From assembly GCA_021405325.1 (NCBI GenBank), contig QWII01000014.1, forward strand, positions 163,265-227,264: a stretch of DNA of 64,000 bases, given 5' to 3'. Under the pieces are notes generated by a model that made no database searches, was not told the DNA's origin, and worked only from the letters and a program-made list of their open reading frames with translations. Shown in pieces: positions 53,411 to 61,887 of the stretch. Origin of the DNA: Caldilinea sp. CFX5. Lineage in GTDB: Bacteria; Chloroflexota; Anaerolineae; Caldilineales; Caldilineaceae. Each line of letters begins with the position of its first letter. Position 1 is the stretch's first letter. The position numbers and the translations under genes are program-made.

Positions 53411-54298
53411 ATGAACAGATGGAGCAAAGTCGTTGTTGGCGTGGTTGGTGGGCTAGTCGCCTTGGGTGGGATTGGGTGGCTGGGCTTGCAAGTGCCGCCG
53501 GCCAACTTCCCGCCGCCCACCGACGACGCGCCGAAGGTGGGAACAACCGTGGCTGTGCCGATCCATTTGCCGGCTCCCGTGCGCCGCTACTGCCAGGTCG
53601 CCTTTGGCGATCAACTGCCACGGATCGGGTCAATGGTGGCCTGGGGGCGGGCGCGCGCCAATTTCGGCATCTGGATGCCCCTCCGCTTCCGCCTCTACCA
53701 TCAGCCGGGAGAGGCGTTCAAACGGGAGATGGAAGTGACCTGGTTTGGCCTGCCGGTGCTTAAAGCGCTGGATCAATACATCAACGGCGTTGGCATGACC
53801 GGTCCCGTCGGCAACGCCGAAAGTGGCCCGCAAGTCGATCAAGGATCGAATATGATTCTGTGGGCGGAAGCGCCCTTTTATCCCTCCCTTCTGCTTACTG
53901 ACCCGCGCATTCGCTGGGAGGCAATTGATGCGACTTCGGCGCGCCTAATCTTTCCCTTTGGCGACCAGGAAGATGAACTGGTCTACCACTTTGACCCAAC
54001 AACCGGCCTGATCACCTATCTGTCGGCCATGCGCTACCAGGGCAGCAACCCCGAAAAGGTGGGCTGGCGGGTAGACTTCGAGCGGTGGCAGACGGTGAAT
54101 GGGCTGCAAGTGCCGCTGCGCGTCGCCATTACCTGGGCCAACCAGCCCGGGCCGTGGTCGTATTGGGACTTTGAAAATATTCGGTGGAATGTCGATCTTT
54201 CGCAACAACTGCCAACCGCCGCAACCCACCACCCCGTTCGCCCGGCTGCACAGTTGCGGGTAGATGGGGAGAAAGCCCTATGGCAACCAAATCCGTGA
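53411..54298 (+). CDS. DUF6544/DUF6920-like membrane-anchored protein
   Basis: A 295-residue protein. One N-terminal transmembrane segment (VVVGVVGGLVALGGIGWLGL) is followed by an extracytoplasmic beta-rich domain with VPIHLPAPVRRYCQVAFGDQ and GSMVAWGRARANFGIWMPLR. This resembles DUF6544/6920 proteins of unknown function. ATG 53411 follows GAGGAGAACC. Its end overlaps the FAD oxidoreductase by 19 nt, so the two are probably made together. Confidence 0.8.
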   Translation: MNRWSKVVVGVVGGLVALGGIGWLGLQVPPANFPPPTDDAPKVGTTVAVPIHLPAPVRRYCQVAFGDQLPRIGSMVAWGRARANFGIWMPLRFRLYHQPGEAFKREMEVTWFGLPVLKALDQYINGVGMTGPVGNAESGPQVDQGSNMILWAEAPFYPSLLLTDPRIRWEAIDATSARLIFPFGDQEDELVYHFDPTTGLITYLSAMRYQGSNPEKVGWRVDFERWQTVNGLQVPLRVAITWANQPGPWSYWDFENIRWNVDLSQQLPTAATHHPVRPAAQLRVDGEKALWQPNP

Positions 54299-55797
54299 TC
54301 ATTATCGGCGCCGGCATCGCCGGTCTGTCGGTGGGCTGCTATGCGCAGATGAATGGCTTCCGCAGCCAAATCTTTGAATTGCATACCATCCCCGGTGGTC
54401 TCTGTACCTCGTGGCGAAGACAAGGGTATCTCTTTGATGGCGGTGTGCGCTATCTGGTTGGTACGAACCCGGCGGCCAAAGCCTATCCCATGTGGCAAGA
54501 GTTGGGCGTGCTGCCGGGGCAGGGGCTTTACCGCTACGACGAATTTATCTGTGTCGAAGATGATCGGGGCCGCGCCTTTCATCTCTACACCGATCTTGAA
54601 CGGCTCAAGCAGGAGATGTGGCGGCTCTCCCCCGGCGACTATGACGCCATTGCCAGCTTTACCGATACGCTCCATGCCCTGGCAACCTTTGACTTGCCTC
54701 TGGATCCGACTCCCGACGACGCCCGCGAAAACTTACAGATGGGGCTGGCCATGTTGCCCTTTGTCGGGCCGTTGCTGCGCTGGAAAGATGTGGCGCTGGG
54801 GGACTTTGTCACACACTTCCGTGACCCGCTCTTGCGCAAAGGGTTGATGGAATTTCTCCAGTTCGCCCGTCCTGATTTTCCGCTGTTGATGCTGCTGATC
54901 ACGCTGGCGCAGATGTCCAACCAGATGGCTGGCTACCCCATTGGCGGTTCGCTGGATCTGGCGGAGCGGATTGCCCGTCGCTATCGGGATCTCGGCGGGC
55001 AGGCGGAATATGGCGCCCGTGTCACCAAAATTTTGGTAAAAAAGAATTGTGCGGTTGGTGTTCAGTTGGCCGATGGCACGGAACACTTTGCCGATCTGGT
55101 CATCTCGGCGGCGGACGGGCGTTCGACCATTTTTGATCTGCTGGGCGGGCAATATGTCAACGCACGGCTGCAAGATTACTATGGCACGCTGCCGCTGGCG
55201 CCGTCGATCATCCAGGTGGCGCTGGGGGTGAAGCGTGATTTCAGCAACGAGCCGCCGGCACTTTGCTTCCCGGTGGCCCAACCGCTTGACTTTGGCGATC
55301 TGCGCCACGACCATCTGACTGTGCGCCATTATGCCTTTGACCCCACGCTGGCCGATCCAGGGAAGACGGTCTTGAATATTTGGTGTGCGGCAGATTATGG
55401 CTACTGGCAGGGGCTGCATACCGTGCCGGAAGCTTACATCGCAGCGAAGGAACAGGTGGCGCACCAGGTCATTGCCGCGTTGGATCGCCGGTATCCTGGT
55501 CTGGCAGCGCAGGTTGAGGCGACCGATGTGGCGACGCCGGTGACCTATGAACGCTACACCGCTAACTGGCGCGGATCGATCTACGGCTGGGCAATGGCCC
55601 CGCGCAAAATGACGCTGATGATGGGGCAAGGCATGAGCAAGACGTTGCCCGGTTTGCAGAATTTCTACATGATCGGCCAATGGGTGGAGCCGGGGGGCAA
55701 TGTCCAACTGTCTGCCGCGTCGGGGCGGGATGTGCTGGAGACGATCTGTCGGCAGGCGGGACGGCCGTTTGTGACGGATAACCCGGTGTTGGCTTGA
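54280..55797 (+). CDS. FAD-dependent oxidoreductase, phytoene desaturase/CrtISO-like
   Basis: A 505-residue flavoprotein. The N-terminal Rossmann motif is VIIIGAGIAGLSVGCYAQMN. FELHTIPGGLCTSWRRQGYL follows, and the C-terminus has the family's second FAD motif (MIGQWVEPGGNVQLSAASGR). This is the fold of carotenoid desaturases and isomerases and of related amine oxidases. The substrate is unknown, and no crtB/crtE is near, so it may be one of the many non-carotenoid members. ATG 54280 is chosen because it places the Rossmann motif at the N-terminus; it overlaps the previous gene. Confidence 0.9.
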   Translation: MATKSVIIIGAGIAGLSVGCYAQMNGFRSQIFELHTIPGGLCTSWRRQGYLFDGGVRYLVGTNPAAKAYPMWQELGVLPGQGLYRYDEFICVEDDRGRAFHLYTDLERLKQEMWRLSPGDYDAIASFTDTLHALATFDLPLDPTPDDARENLQMGLAMLPFVGPLLRWKDVALGDFVTHFRDPLLRKGLMEFLQFARPDFPLLMLLITLAQMSNQMAGYPIGGSLDLAERIARRYRDLGGQAEYGARVTKILVKKNCAVGVQLADGTEHFADLVISAADGRSTIFDLLGGQYVNARLQDYYGTLPLAPSIIQVALGVKRDFSNEPPALCFPVAQPLDFGDLRHDHLTVRHYAFDPTLADPGKTVLNIWCAADYGYWQGLHTVPEAYIAAKEQVAHQVIAALDRRYPGLAAQVEATDVATPVTYERYTANWRGSIYGWAMAPRKMTLMMGQGMSKTLPGLQNFYMIGQWVEPGGNVQLSAASGRDVLETICRQAGRPFVTDNPVLA

Positions 55798-55908
55798 CTT
55801 ATCGTGGTATAGCAAACTATAGAGTAAATAGGCCATCTGTGGTAGAATGGCGCGCAGCAGATCGGTTGCGAGGAAGCAAACCTTGCGAACAGAAGGAGCG
55901 GCGCTAAG

Positions 55909-57630
55909 ATGAGAAAACGCGTTCTATACAGTGAAGCCAATTATGCTGCCATTGTGCGCGATCATGGGTACTTTGTCGATAAGACGGCATATATCGCCAA
56001 GTTGGAACTGGTGCGCAATCCGGTTTTCCTCCGTCCGCGCCGCTTCGGCAAATCACTTTTCTGTTCGATCCTACGCTATTACTATGATCGCACTTATGCC
56101 GAACAGTTTGAAGAACTCTTTGGTCACACTTGGATTGGCCAACATCCAACAGGGCGACAGAACCAATATTTGATCCTTTCCCTCAACTTCTCGACAGTTG
56201 CGTTTGGCCCTACCCACCAGGCGACCGAGAATAGTTTCAAGCGGCAGTGCAATTATCAGATCGATTCGTTACGCCATACTTATGCACCTTTGTTAGATGA
56301 GTTACCAGTGTTATCAGTGGATGCGCCGGTCGCTGATAACTTGCGCACGCTCTTAGTTTATCTTGAGGCGCGCCAGTTACCACGTCTATATGTCATCATT
56401 GATGAATATGATAGCTTTGCCAACCAACTGATTACTGGTCACAATGATGAACTTTATGATCAATTGACCGCCGATGACAGCTTTTTCAAATCCTTCTTTA
56501 AAACCTTGAAGGAAGGACGTGAAACGGGTGCAATTGCCAATATCTTCATTACCGGTGTTCTACCGATTCTCATTGATGATCTGGCTTCCGGGTATAATAT
56601 TGCCAGCTTTCTTACGCTGCGACCCGGCTTTGAGCAGATGTTGGGCTTTACCCAACGCGAAGTTGATCAACTGCTGGATGCCGTTTATCAGGATTATGGC
56701 ATCGACCCGGCGACTCGGTCACAGGTGGATGCTACGGTCCGCAATTATTACGATGGCTATCAGTTTGGTCTTTCACCCAGTGAACCGCTTTACAACGCCA
56801 CCAGTTTGATCTATTTTCTGGATCAATTTACCGCCACCCAAACCATTCCCAATCGTTTGATCGACGCCAATCTGAAGACGGATCTTTCCTGGGTGCAGCG
56901 CTTGACGGCCTCCAACCCGGCGCTGACCGAGGAATTTGTCGAGCAGTTGACCTTACAGAGCAACATTGGCTATGACGAGAAGTTTCTGATCGAAAAATTT
57001 GACAGGCGGCAGTTTTTTGCCAAAAGCTTCTTCCCAATCTCCTTCTTCTACCTGGGCATGTTAACCCTGCAAGACAGCTTCTACCTACGTCTGCCCAATT
57101 TAAGTATGCGCGAGATTTTTGTCGAGTACTTCAACGAAGTCCACGCCATTGATGTCTCGACGCGCTACACGGAAATCATGCAAGCGTTTGTCAACCAGCC
57201 CAACCTGGAACAGCTTTTTGCCGGTTACTGGCGCGAGTATGTTTCACAGTTGCCCGAAGCAGTCTTTACCAAGATGAATGAAAACTTCTACCGCACTACC
57301 TTCTATGAATTATGCAGCCGCTATCTCTCGCGCTGGTTCACTTGGAATATGGAACGTTCTTATCCTACCGGTAAAAGTGATCTCGAATTTGTCGGCAAGT
57401 ATCACGAAAAATTTGCCGATCTGCGCTGGGTGATTGAGTTCAAATATTACTCGAACGCCGAGTTACGCCGGTTAGAGCAGACAATTGAAACCTTTGAACT
57501 GCAAGCCGAAGATACCGAACAGATCGCCGGTTACGCCGCCGGGTTGCGTCACGAATATCCGCAAGCGCAAATTGCCCAGTTTGTGATCTACTGCTTTGGC
57601 AATCAGGGCTTTCGCGTGTTTCGGCTTTAA
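55909..57630 (+). CDS. AAA-ATPase-like protein with PD-(D/E)XK_9 C-terminus
   Basis: A 573-residue protein of the AAA-ATPase_like/PDDEXK_9 class. The N-terminus has YFVDKTAYIAKLE, and a modified Walker A in RPRRFGKSLFCSILRYYY. Walker B is LYVIIDEYDSFANQ. The C-terminal nuclease-like domain has GKSDLEFVG and LRWVIEFKYYS (Asp and Glu-x-Lys). Such genes are numerous and mobile in many bacteria, function not settled. GC is lower than in flanks, consistent with transfer. GAAGGAG lies upstream of the ATG. Confidence 0.9.
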   Translation: MRKRVLYSEANYAAIVRDHGYFVDKTAYIAKLELVRNPVFLRPRRFGKSLFCSILRYYYDRTYAEQFEELFGHTWIGQHPTGRQNQYLILSLNFSTVAFGPTHQATENSFKRQCNYQIDSLRHTYAPLLDELPVLSVDAPVADNLRTLLVYLEARQLPRLYVIIDEYDSFANQLITGHNDELYDQLTADDSFFKSFFKTLKEGRETGAIANIFITGVLPILIDDLASGYNIASFLTLRPGFEQMLGFTQREVDQLLDAVYQDYGIDPATRSQVDATVRNYYDGYQFGLSPSEPLYNATSLIYFLDQFTATQTIPNRLIDANLKTDLSWVQRLTASNPALTEEFVEQLTLQSNIGYDEKFLIEKFDRRQFFAKSFFPISFFYLGMLTLQDSFYLRLPNLSMREIFVEYFNEVHAIDVSTRYTEIMQAFVNQPNLEQLFAGYWREYVSQLPEAVFTKMNENFYRTTFYELCSRYLSRWFTWNMERSYPTGKSDLEFVGKYHEKFADLRWVIEFKYYSNAELRRLEQTIETFELQAEDTEQIAGYAAGLRHEYPQAQIAQFVIYCFGNQGFRVFRL

Positions 57631-57691
57631 TCAGTTGCAAAACCCTCTATCCATGTCGTAATCGACTAGGCAAACCATTATCGCCTATGGT

Positions 57692-59068
57692 ATGCTTCCT
57701 TCCATGTCAACCCTTGATCGATTGCGCCGTCTCCATCAAGTGCGGCCACAGCGCACCCAACGTGAACCGGAACCGCCACCTACGCCACGGCAGGAGAGTA
57801 TCAGCGCGCCCGCCGTCAGCAAGCCGCAACGGACCGGCAAACTGGAAACGCTGATCCCCGGCGAGGTGATCGAAAATGGTAACGGTGTCTGCTATGTCGT
57901 CACCGAACGCTACCCGCTCCACATCCAGCGGGGCGACCAACCGCTGGCCCATCTGCTCGACCATCACCCATCCACCTTTGCCGCCTTTCACCCTGCCTTT
58001 GGCCTGCAAGCCGGCATCGATTTTCGCCAGGCCGTCTTTCTCGACACGGAAACCACCGGTCTTGGCGGCGGGGCGGGTGTTTACTGTTTTATGGTCGGCG
58101 TCGGCACCTTTGAGAGTACCGATTCACCAGTCACAAACGCTCCACCATCCACTATCCACTTCGTCGTTCGCCAGTTCTTCATGCGCCACCCCGGTGAGGA
58201 AGGGGCGTTGTTACAGGCGCTGGTGGAACTGCTGGAAAATTATGGGATGAGCGTCACTTTTAATGGACGCACCTTTGATTTACCCCTATTACGCACCCGC
58301 TTGCGCCAGAATCAGCAGATCTACCCGGAGTTGCGGGGCAGTGGACGGCTGTTGCAACCAGAAAAGCCGCATCTGGATCTCCTGCACCCTGCGCGCCGCC
58401 TGTGGAAACGACGCTTGCAAAGTTGCCGGTTGATCAACTTGGAAGCCGAAATTCTGGGGATGCAGCGCAGCGAAGAGGATGTTCCCGGTCAGCTCATCCC
58501 ACAACTCTATACCGATTATGTACAGAGCGGAAACGCCAGCGAATTACGCCGGATCTTCTATCACAACCGGGAAGACATTGTCTCAATGGTCGCGCTGGCC
58601 GCCCAGTTGAGCCGGCTCTACCAGGGTACAGCCACCGCTGATGGCGCAACCTTACACGGCCTCGACTGGTTTTCCCTGGGTCGTTGCCACGAGGAGCGGG
58701 GGCAGATGGCCGAAGCTGAACGGGCCTATCGCGAAGCCGTCGCTCGTCTCCACGGCAATGCTGCCCAGGCCGAAGCCTTTCGCCAGTTGGGCCAGTTGTT
58801 CAAACGCCAATCGCGCTGGGACGAAGCCGCCACCATCTGGCAACAATGGCTCACCACCGTTACCGCCATTGACGCCACCCCTTACGAAGAGTTAGCCAAA
58901 TATTGCGAATGGCAATGTAAAGATTTTGAGCAAGCCGCTATGTGGACCGGCTGGGCGCTTCATACCTTGCGTACCGTCCCAGCCTGGCAACAGTCGTTGG
59001 CTCACATCGCCGATTTGGAACATCGCCTCGCTCGTCTTCAACGAAAACAGCTAGCCGATACTGAGTAA
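57692..59068 (+). CDS. YprB-type RNase H-like exonuclease with TPR tail
   Basis: A 458-residue protein. Residues ~110-320 form a DnaQ-like 3'-5' exonuclease fold (YprB_RNaseH-like): VFLDTETTGLGGGAG (DxE), VTFNGRTFDLPLLR, HLDLLHPARRL and HNREDIVSM (final His/Asp). The C-terminal ~110 residues hold tetratricopeptide-like helices (FSLGRCHEERGQMAEAERAY, LGQLFKRQSRWDEAATIWQQ). Typical of Bacillota/Chloroflexota proteins of this family, substrate unknown. ATG 57692 and 57704 are both possible; neither has a clear ribosome-binding site. Confidence 0.88.
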   Translation: MLPSMSTLDRLRRLHQVRPQRTQREPEPPPTPRQESISAPAVSKPQRTGKLETLIPGEVIENGNGVCYVVTERYPLHIQRGDQPLAHLLDHHPSTFAAFHPAFGLQAGIDFRQAVFLDTETTGLGGGAGVYCFMVGVGTFESTDSPVTNAPPSTIHFVVRQFFMRHPGEEGALLQALVELLENYGMSVTFNGRTFDLPLLRTRLRQNQQIYPELRGSGRLLQPEKPHLDLLHPARRLWKRRLQSCRLINLEAEILGMQRSEEDVPGQLIPQLYTDYVQSGNASELRRIFYHNREDIVSMVALAAQLSRLYQGTATADGATLHGLDWFSLGRCHEERGQMAEAERAYREAVARLHGNAAQAEAFRQLGQLFKRQSRWDEAATIWQQWLTTVTAIDATPYEELAKYCEWQCKDFEQAAMWTGWALHTLRTVPAWQQSLAHIADLEHRLARLQRKQLADTE

Positions 59069-59081
59069 ATAATAGAGAAAG

Positions 59082-59144
59082 CCCAGAAGCTAAATCACCT
59101 CATGGTTTGTGGATTGGTGCTAGTAATGTGATTTAACTTCTGGG
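59082..59144. terminator. Bidirectional hairpin between convergent genes
   Basis: 17-bp arms with a single mismatch (CCCAGAAG-Y-TAAATCAC, 59082-59098 and 59128-59144), loop of 29 nt. It lies between the convergent exonuclease and secreted-protein genes and begins 13 nt after one stop and ends 9 nt from the other. Confidence 0.75.
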
Positions 59145-59153
59145 ATGTAAATA

Positions 59154-60704
59154 TTAAGATTGTGGCACTAACTTATCCACATCTACGTAACCATCAGCAC
59201 TACAGCCCGAAGAACTGCCTACACGTGCAATATGAATCGTATGCACATCTGCATTCAACCCTGTGAATGATTGAGATGCTTGCCATTGCGTGCCGCTAGT
59301 GGAACACTGGTTGACTGTACCATAATTGATTCCATCAATGGTGACCGCAACGGTACCGCGGTTGGAAGCTTTGGTAAAATAATAATCGATCTTAGTACCT
59401 GTAAACGTAAAGGTAAAGGCAGCCTCAGGCTCTTTCGTATAACTAACCGTATTAGCGTGTGCAGAAGACCAACCAATGCCATGTGTCCAATCACCGATAT
59501 ATTGCACACCATAAGCACGGTCATCATAAGTGCCAGGAGCAAAACGCGGAATATCTATTACATAGGCATCCAAATCAGTAAAATAGCCATCATTAACTGC
59601 ATGCTGAGTACGAATTGTATGTGAACCAGAGCTTACGTACCAAGTTTTTGCAACTTGCCACAATGTCGGTGTCGAAAAATCCGCCATACTTTGTATCGAA
59701 CCACTATCAATAACCACGTAAGTACTGCTACGATTGTTAGCTTTTGCATAAACACGGGAAATACTATTGCTAGCACCGAAGGGCAATGTTGCAGAACCAC
59801 TGTCACTATTCGTCCAACTGATGGTTTGACCATACGTTTTGGCCCAACCGCTCTGCTGCGTCCATGAGCCAGCATATGTTATTGATGCTGGACTGGCATC
59901 ATCATATTTGAGCAAGTAAAAAAGGAAAGAACACCTTTTCCCACCAGATCCTGCAAACCAATACCAATCACCTAATGGATTAGGAGTATAACCATATGGT
60001 TGAGGACAACTAGTCTGTGGATTGGTATCAGCCCAGTTGTGTGTACCTGTTGTTGTTACGCTGGGCGCCCAATTCAGCCAATCTGCACCGGCCTTGTACT
60101 GAGGAGATGCAAAATAAAACTGACCAAAGGCTTGAGGGTCGCTACTACCAACATACGCTTCCTCAAAAGTAGCGCTTGCTTTATAAATCCTATCACTTGT
60201 CGACTGGATTTCTGCAACTAAATATTGGTTGCCGGCAGTATCATAAACATACATGTTCCATACACTTCCAGATGCGGAAGGCTTATATATTCGGACTTGG
60301 TGAAAATTATTTAGACTAACTAAATCACCAACATTGCCAAGACAGCCAAGGGTACCCCAATGTGAATTACCCCGTTTGCAAGTAATAGGGTAAAACGAAA
60401 TAGCAAACCAGTGTAATCCATCTGGATAGGCAACTAAACCTACCTGTGAAAAACCTGCATTATTACCTAGATCTACTGATAACCAGCCAGCCGTGCCTGT
60501 ATTCAGCGGTAAGCTGGTTGACGGCAGTGTGGTGGCATTAACGAAAAGGCGATAATCTCTACTATAAAATATATTAGGGTGATCCTTGCGCAAATTTGTA
60601 GTCAACCAAACGTTTCCATCTGCATAAACTGGATAGATGCTGAAAATAGATGCAAAAATCAATGCGAAAAACAAAATTTTTGTCAAATATTTTAGTCCTA
60701 ACAT
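59154..60704 (-). CDS. Secreted protein of unknown function with carbohydrate-binding-like repeats
   Basis: A 516-residue exported protein. Signal peptide (LTKILFFALIFASIFSIYPV, then ADG). The rest is beta-rich, Ser/Thr/Asn/Tyr/Trp-rich. Two or three similar domains can be seen around GSWTQQSGWAKTYGQTISWT and GDWTHGIGWSSAHANTVSYT, each followed by KANNRSSTYVVIDSG- or KASNRGTVAVTIDG-type strands. Such repeats resemble CBM-like beta-sandwich modules. The DNA is markedly AT-richer than the flanks, so recent acquisition is likely. It lies after the anchored protein gene at 60825 and shares its low GC. Confidence 0.8.
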   Translation of the reverse strand: MLGLKYLTKILFFALIFASIFSIYPVYADGNVWLTTNLRKDHPNIFYSRDYRLFVNATTLPSTSLPLNTGTAGWLSVDLGNNAGFSQVGLVAYPDGLHWFAISFYPITCKRGNSHWGTLGCLGNVGDLVSLNNFHQVRIYKPSASGSVWNMYVYDTAGNQYLVAEIQSTSDRIYKASATFEEAYVGSSDPQAFGQFYFASPQYKAGADWLNWAPSVTTTGTHNWADTNPQTSCPQPYGYTPNPLGDWYWFAGSGGKRCSFLFYLLKYDDASPASITYAGSWTQQSGWAKTYGQTISWTNSDSGSATLPFGASNSISRVYAKANNRSSTYVVIDSGSIQSMADFSTPTLWQVAKTWYVSSGSHTIRTQHAVNDGYFTDLDAYVIDIPRFAPGTYDDRAYGVQYIGDWTHGIGWSSAHANTVSYTKEPEAAFTFTFTGTKIDYYFTKASNRGTVAVTIDGINYGTVNQCSTSGTQWQASQSFTGLNADVHTIHIARVGSSSGCSADGYVDVDKLVPQS

Positions 60705-60726
60705 TTATCTTCTCCTATTACTTGCA

Positions 60727-60829
60727 ACTAGTGTTTTGTTACGTAAATTCTGATAGGTTGCTCGTAGGTCATCGCCTCCGACGTGACGGTCTGTTCTACC
60801 GCTCACAACTTATTTAACAAAACACTAGT
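60727..60829. repeat. Inverted-repeat (MITE-like) element between the two AT-rich genes
   Basis: Perfect 15-bp terminal inverted repeats, ACTAGTGTTTTGTTA (60727-60741) and complement (60815-60829), 103 bp overall. Its outer end supplies the TAG stop of the upstream minus-strand gene (60825-60827). No clear target duplication. Confidence 0.75.
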
Positions 60830-61439
60830 CTGTTTCTGCAATTGCAGTTGGGACAACTGTAGGGCCGCCAAGTGGGGTACGCGGAACTAAGGGAAATGCA
60901 TTAATCAATTTCTCCTGTGCGTTTAAGTTTAGCTCTTTAGATAAATTGTCTTGAAAATTTCCATAATTCAGTATAGAAAGAGGCAACAAAATTTTAGCAT
61001 ATATCCCATCAGAACGTCGGATGATTGCAACATATATTTCCTGTTCGGGAAGGCCCTCAGCGCGATTAATAACTTCAGATATTGGCAAAAGGTCGGATCT
61101 AGCTTCTAGGGGTGATTCATCCACAGTAACCATAGGTGTAACATCAAGCCTAGGTGGTGGTGGAAAGGTTGGCCAAGGCGTATAGGGGGCTTGATTCGCT
61201 ACGTCAGTGGGGGCAACGCCAGTTGGCAAATCCGGCGGCCAAGTGGGACTTGGTACAGCAGTTTCAGGCGAAATCGTCGTTTGCGGTGATAGCTCAACCA
61301 ATGGCGTTGCTAATTGAACAATTTGTTGATTAGCTCTATTTATGGTACTACGCTCTGGGAAGTTGGTCATGATGATGCCTCCAAGGAGGACAACAGTAAT
61401 TGCCATAACTAGATAGCTAACTGCTTTTCTATTGAACAT
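60825..61439 (-). CDS. Membrane-anchored Pro/Thr-rich protein, possibly truncated by the adjacent element
   Basis: A 204-residue protein. One N-terminal anchor (SYLVMAITVVLLGGIIMTNF) is followed by a Thr/Pro-rich linker (PSPTWPPDLPTGVAPTDVAN and similar), then a small globular domain (ISEVINRAEGLPEQEIYVAI). The C-terminus is Pro-rich again and ends AIAETD at a stop that belongs to the inverted-repeat element, so the original protein may have been longer. No known family. It precedes the secreted-protein gene on the same strand and may be made with it. Confidence 0.65.
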   Translation of the reverse strand: MFNRKAVSYLVMAITVVLLGGIIMTNFPERSTINRANQQIVQLATPLVELSPQTTISPETAVPSPTWPPDLPTGVAPTDVANQAPYTPWPTFPPPPRLDVTPMVTVDESPLEARSDLLPISEVINRAEGLPEQEIYVAIIRRSDGIYAKILLPLSILNYGNFQDNLSKELNLNAQEKLINAFPLVPRTPLGGPTVVPTAIAETD

Positions 61440-61887
61440 AAGATTTTGCCTCTGTTGCTATCTGCATAATTTGATACACGAAATAGAACACAGCTTCTTA
61501 TACGTAGTGATAGGAGCAAATAAGTGTTTAGTACTTGTAATCGATAACATATCAGAATGATTACAACTTGTCGTGGCAACACTAATTTTATTCCTTTTTT
61601 TTTTTTTTGTCAATAGGGAATATTTTGATGAAAGTCCTGTAAATTATCTCAAAGCTTACAAAACAAAGAATGATCATTAAGTTTGTTGCTTTTAGATTCA
61701 GCGCAAACCCGAATCATACTAGGCAAAGATTTAAGTCCTATGGTATTCTATCGCCATAACAACTCTTAATCGACCGCTATGTTTCACGGGTTGCAACGAT
61801 AGTGCATCGAATCTAAGCTTTGGTTTTGCATAAGGGTGCAGTTGGCTGTCAACAGCGGGCGACAAGTAGGAAGATGTAATCATTGTC
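61440..61887. other. AT-rich intergenic region with a 14-T run
   Basis: About 450 bases between divergent genes. It holds a run of 14 T (61595-61608) and is AT-rich to about 61760, where composition turns to that of recJ. Promoters for the minus-strand gene and for recJ should lie here. No gene or strong palindrome is seen. Confidence 0.5.

Noticed and set aside
54733..55836. Antisense ORF (367 aa) opposite the FAD oxidoreductase
   Set aside because: No motifs, His/Arg-rich shadow translation; the plus frame has clear Rossmann motifs.
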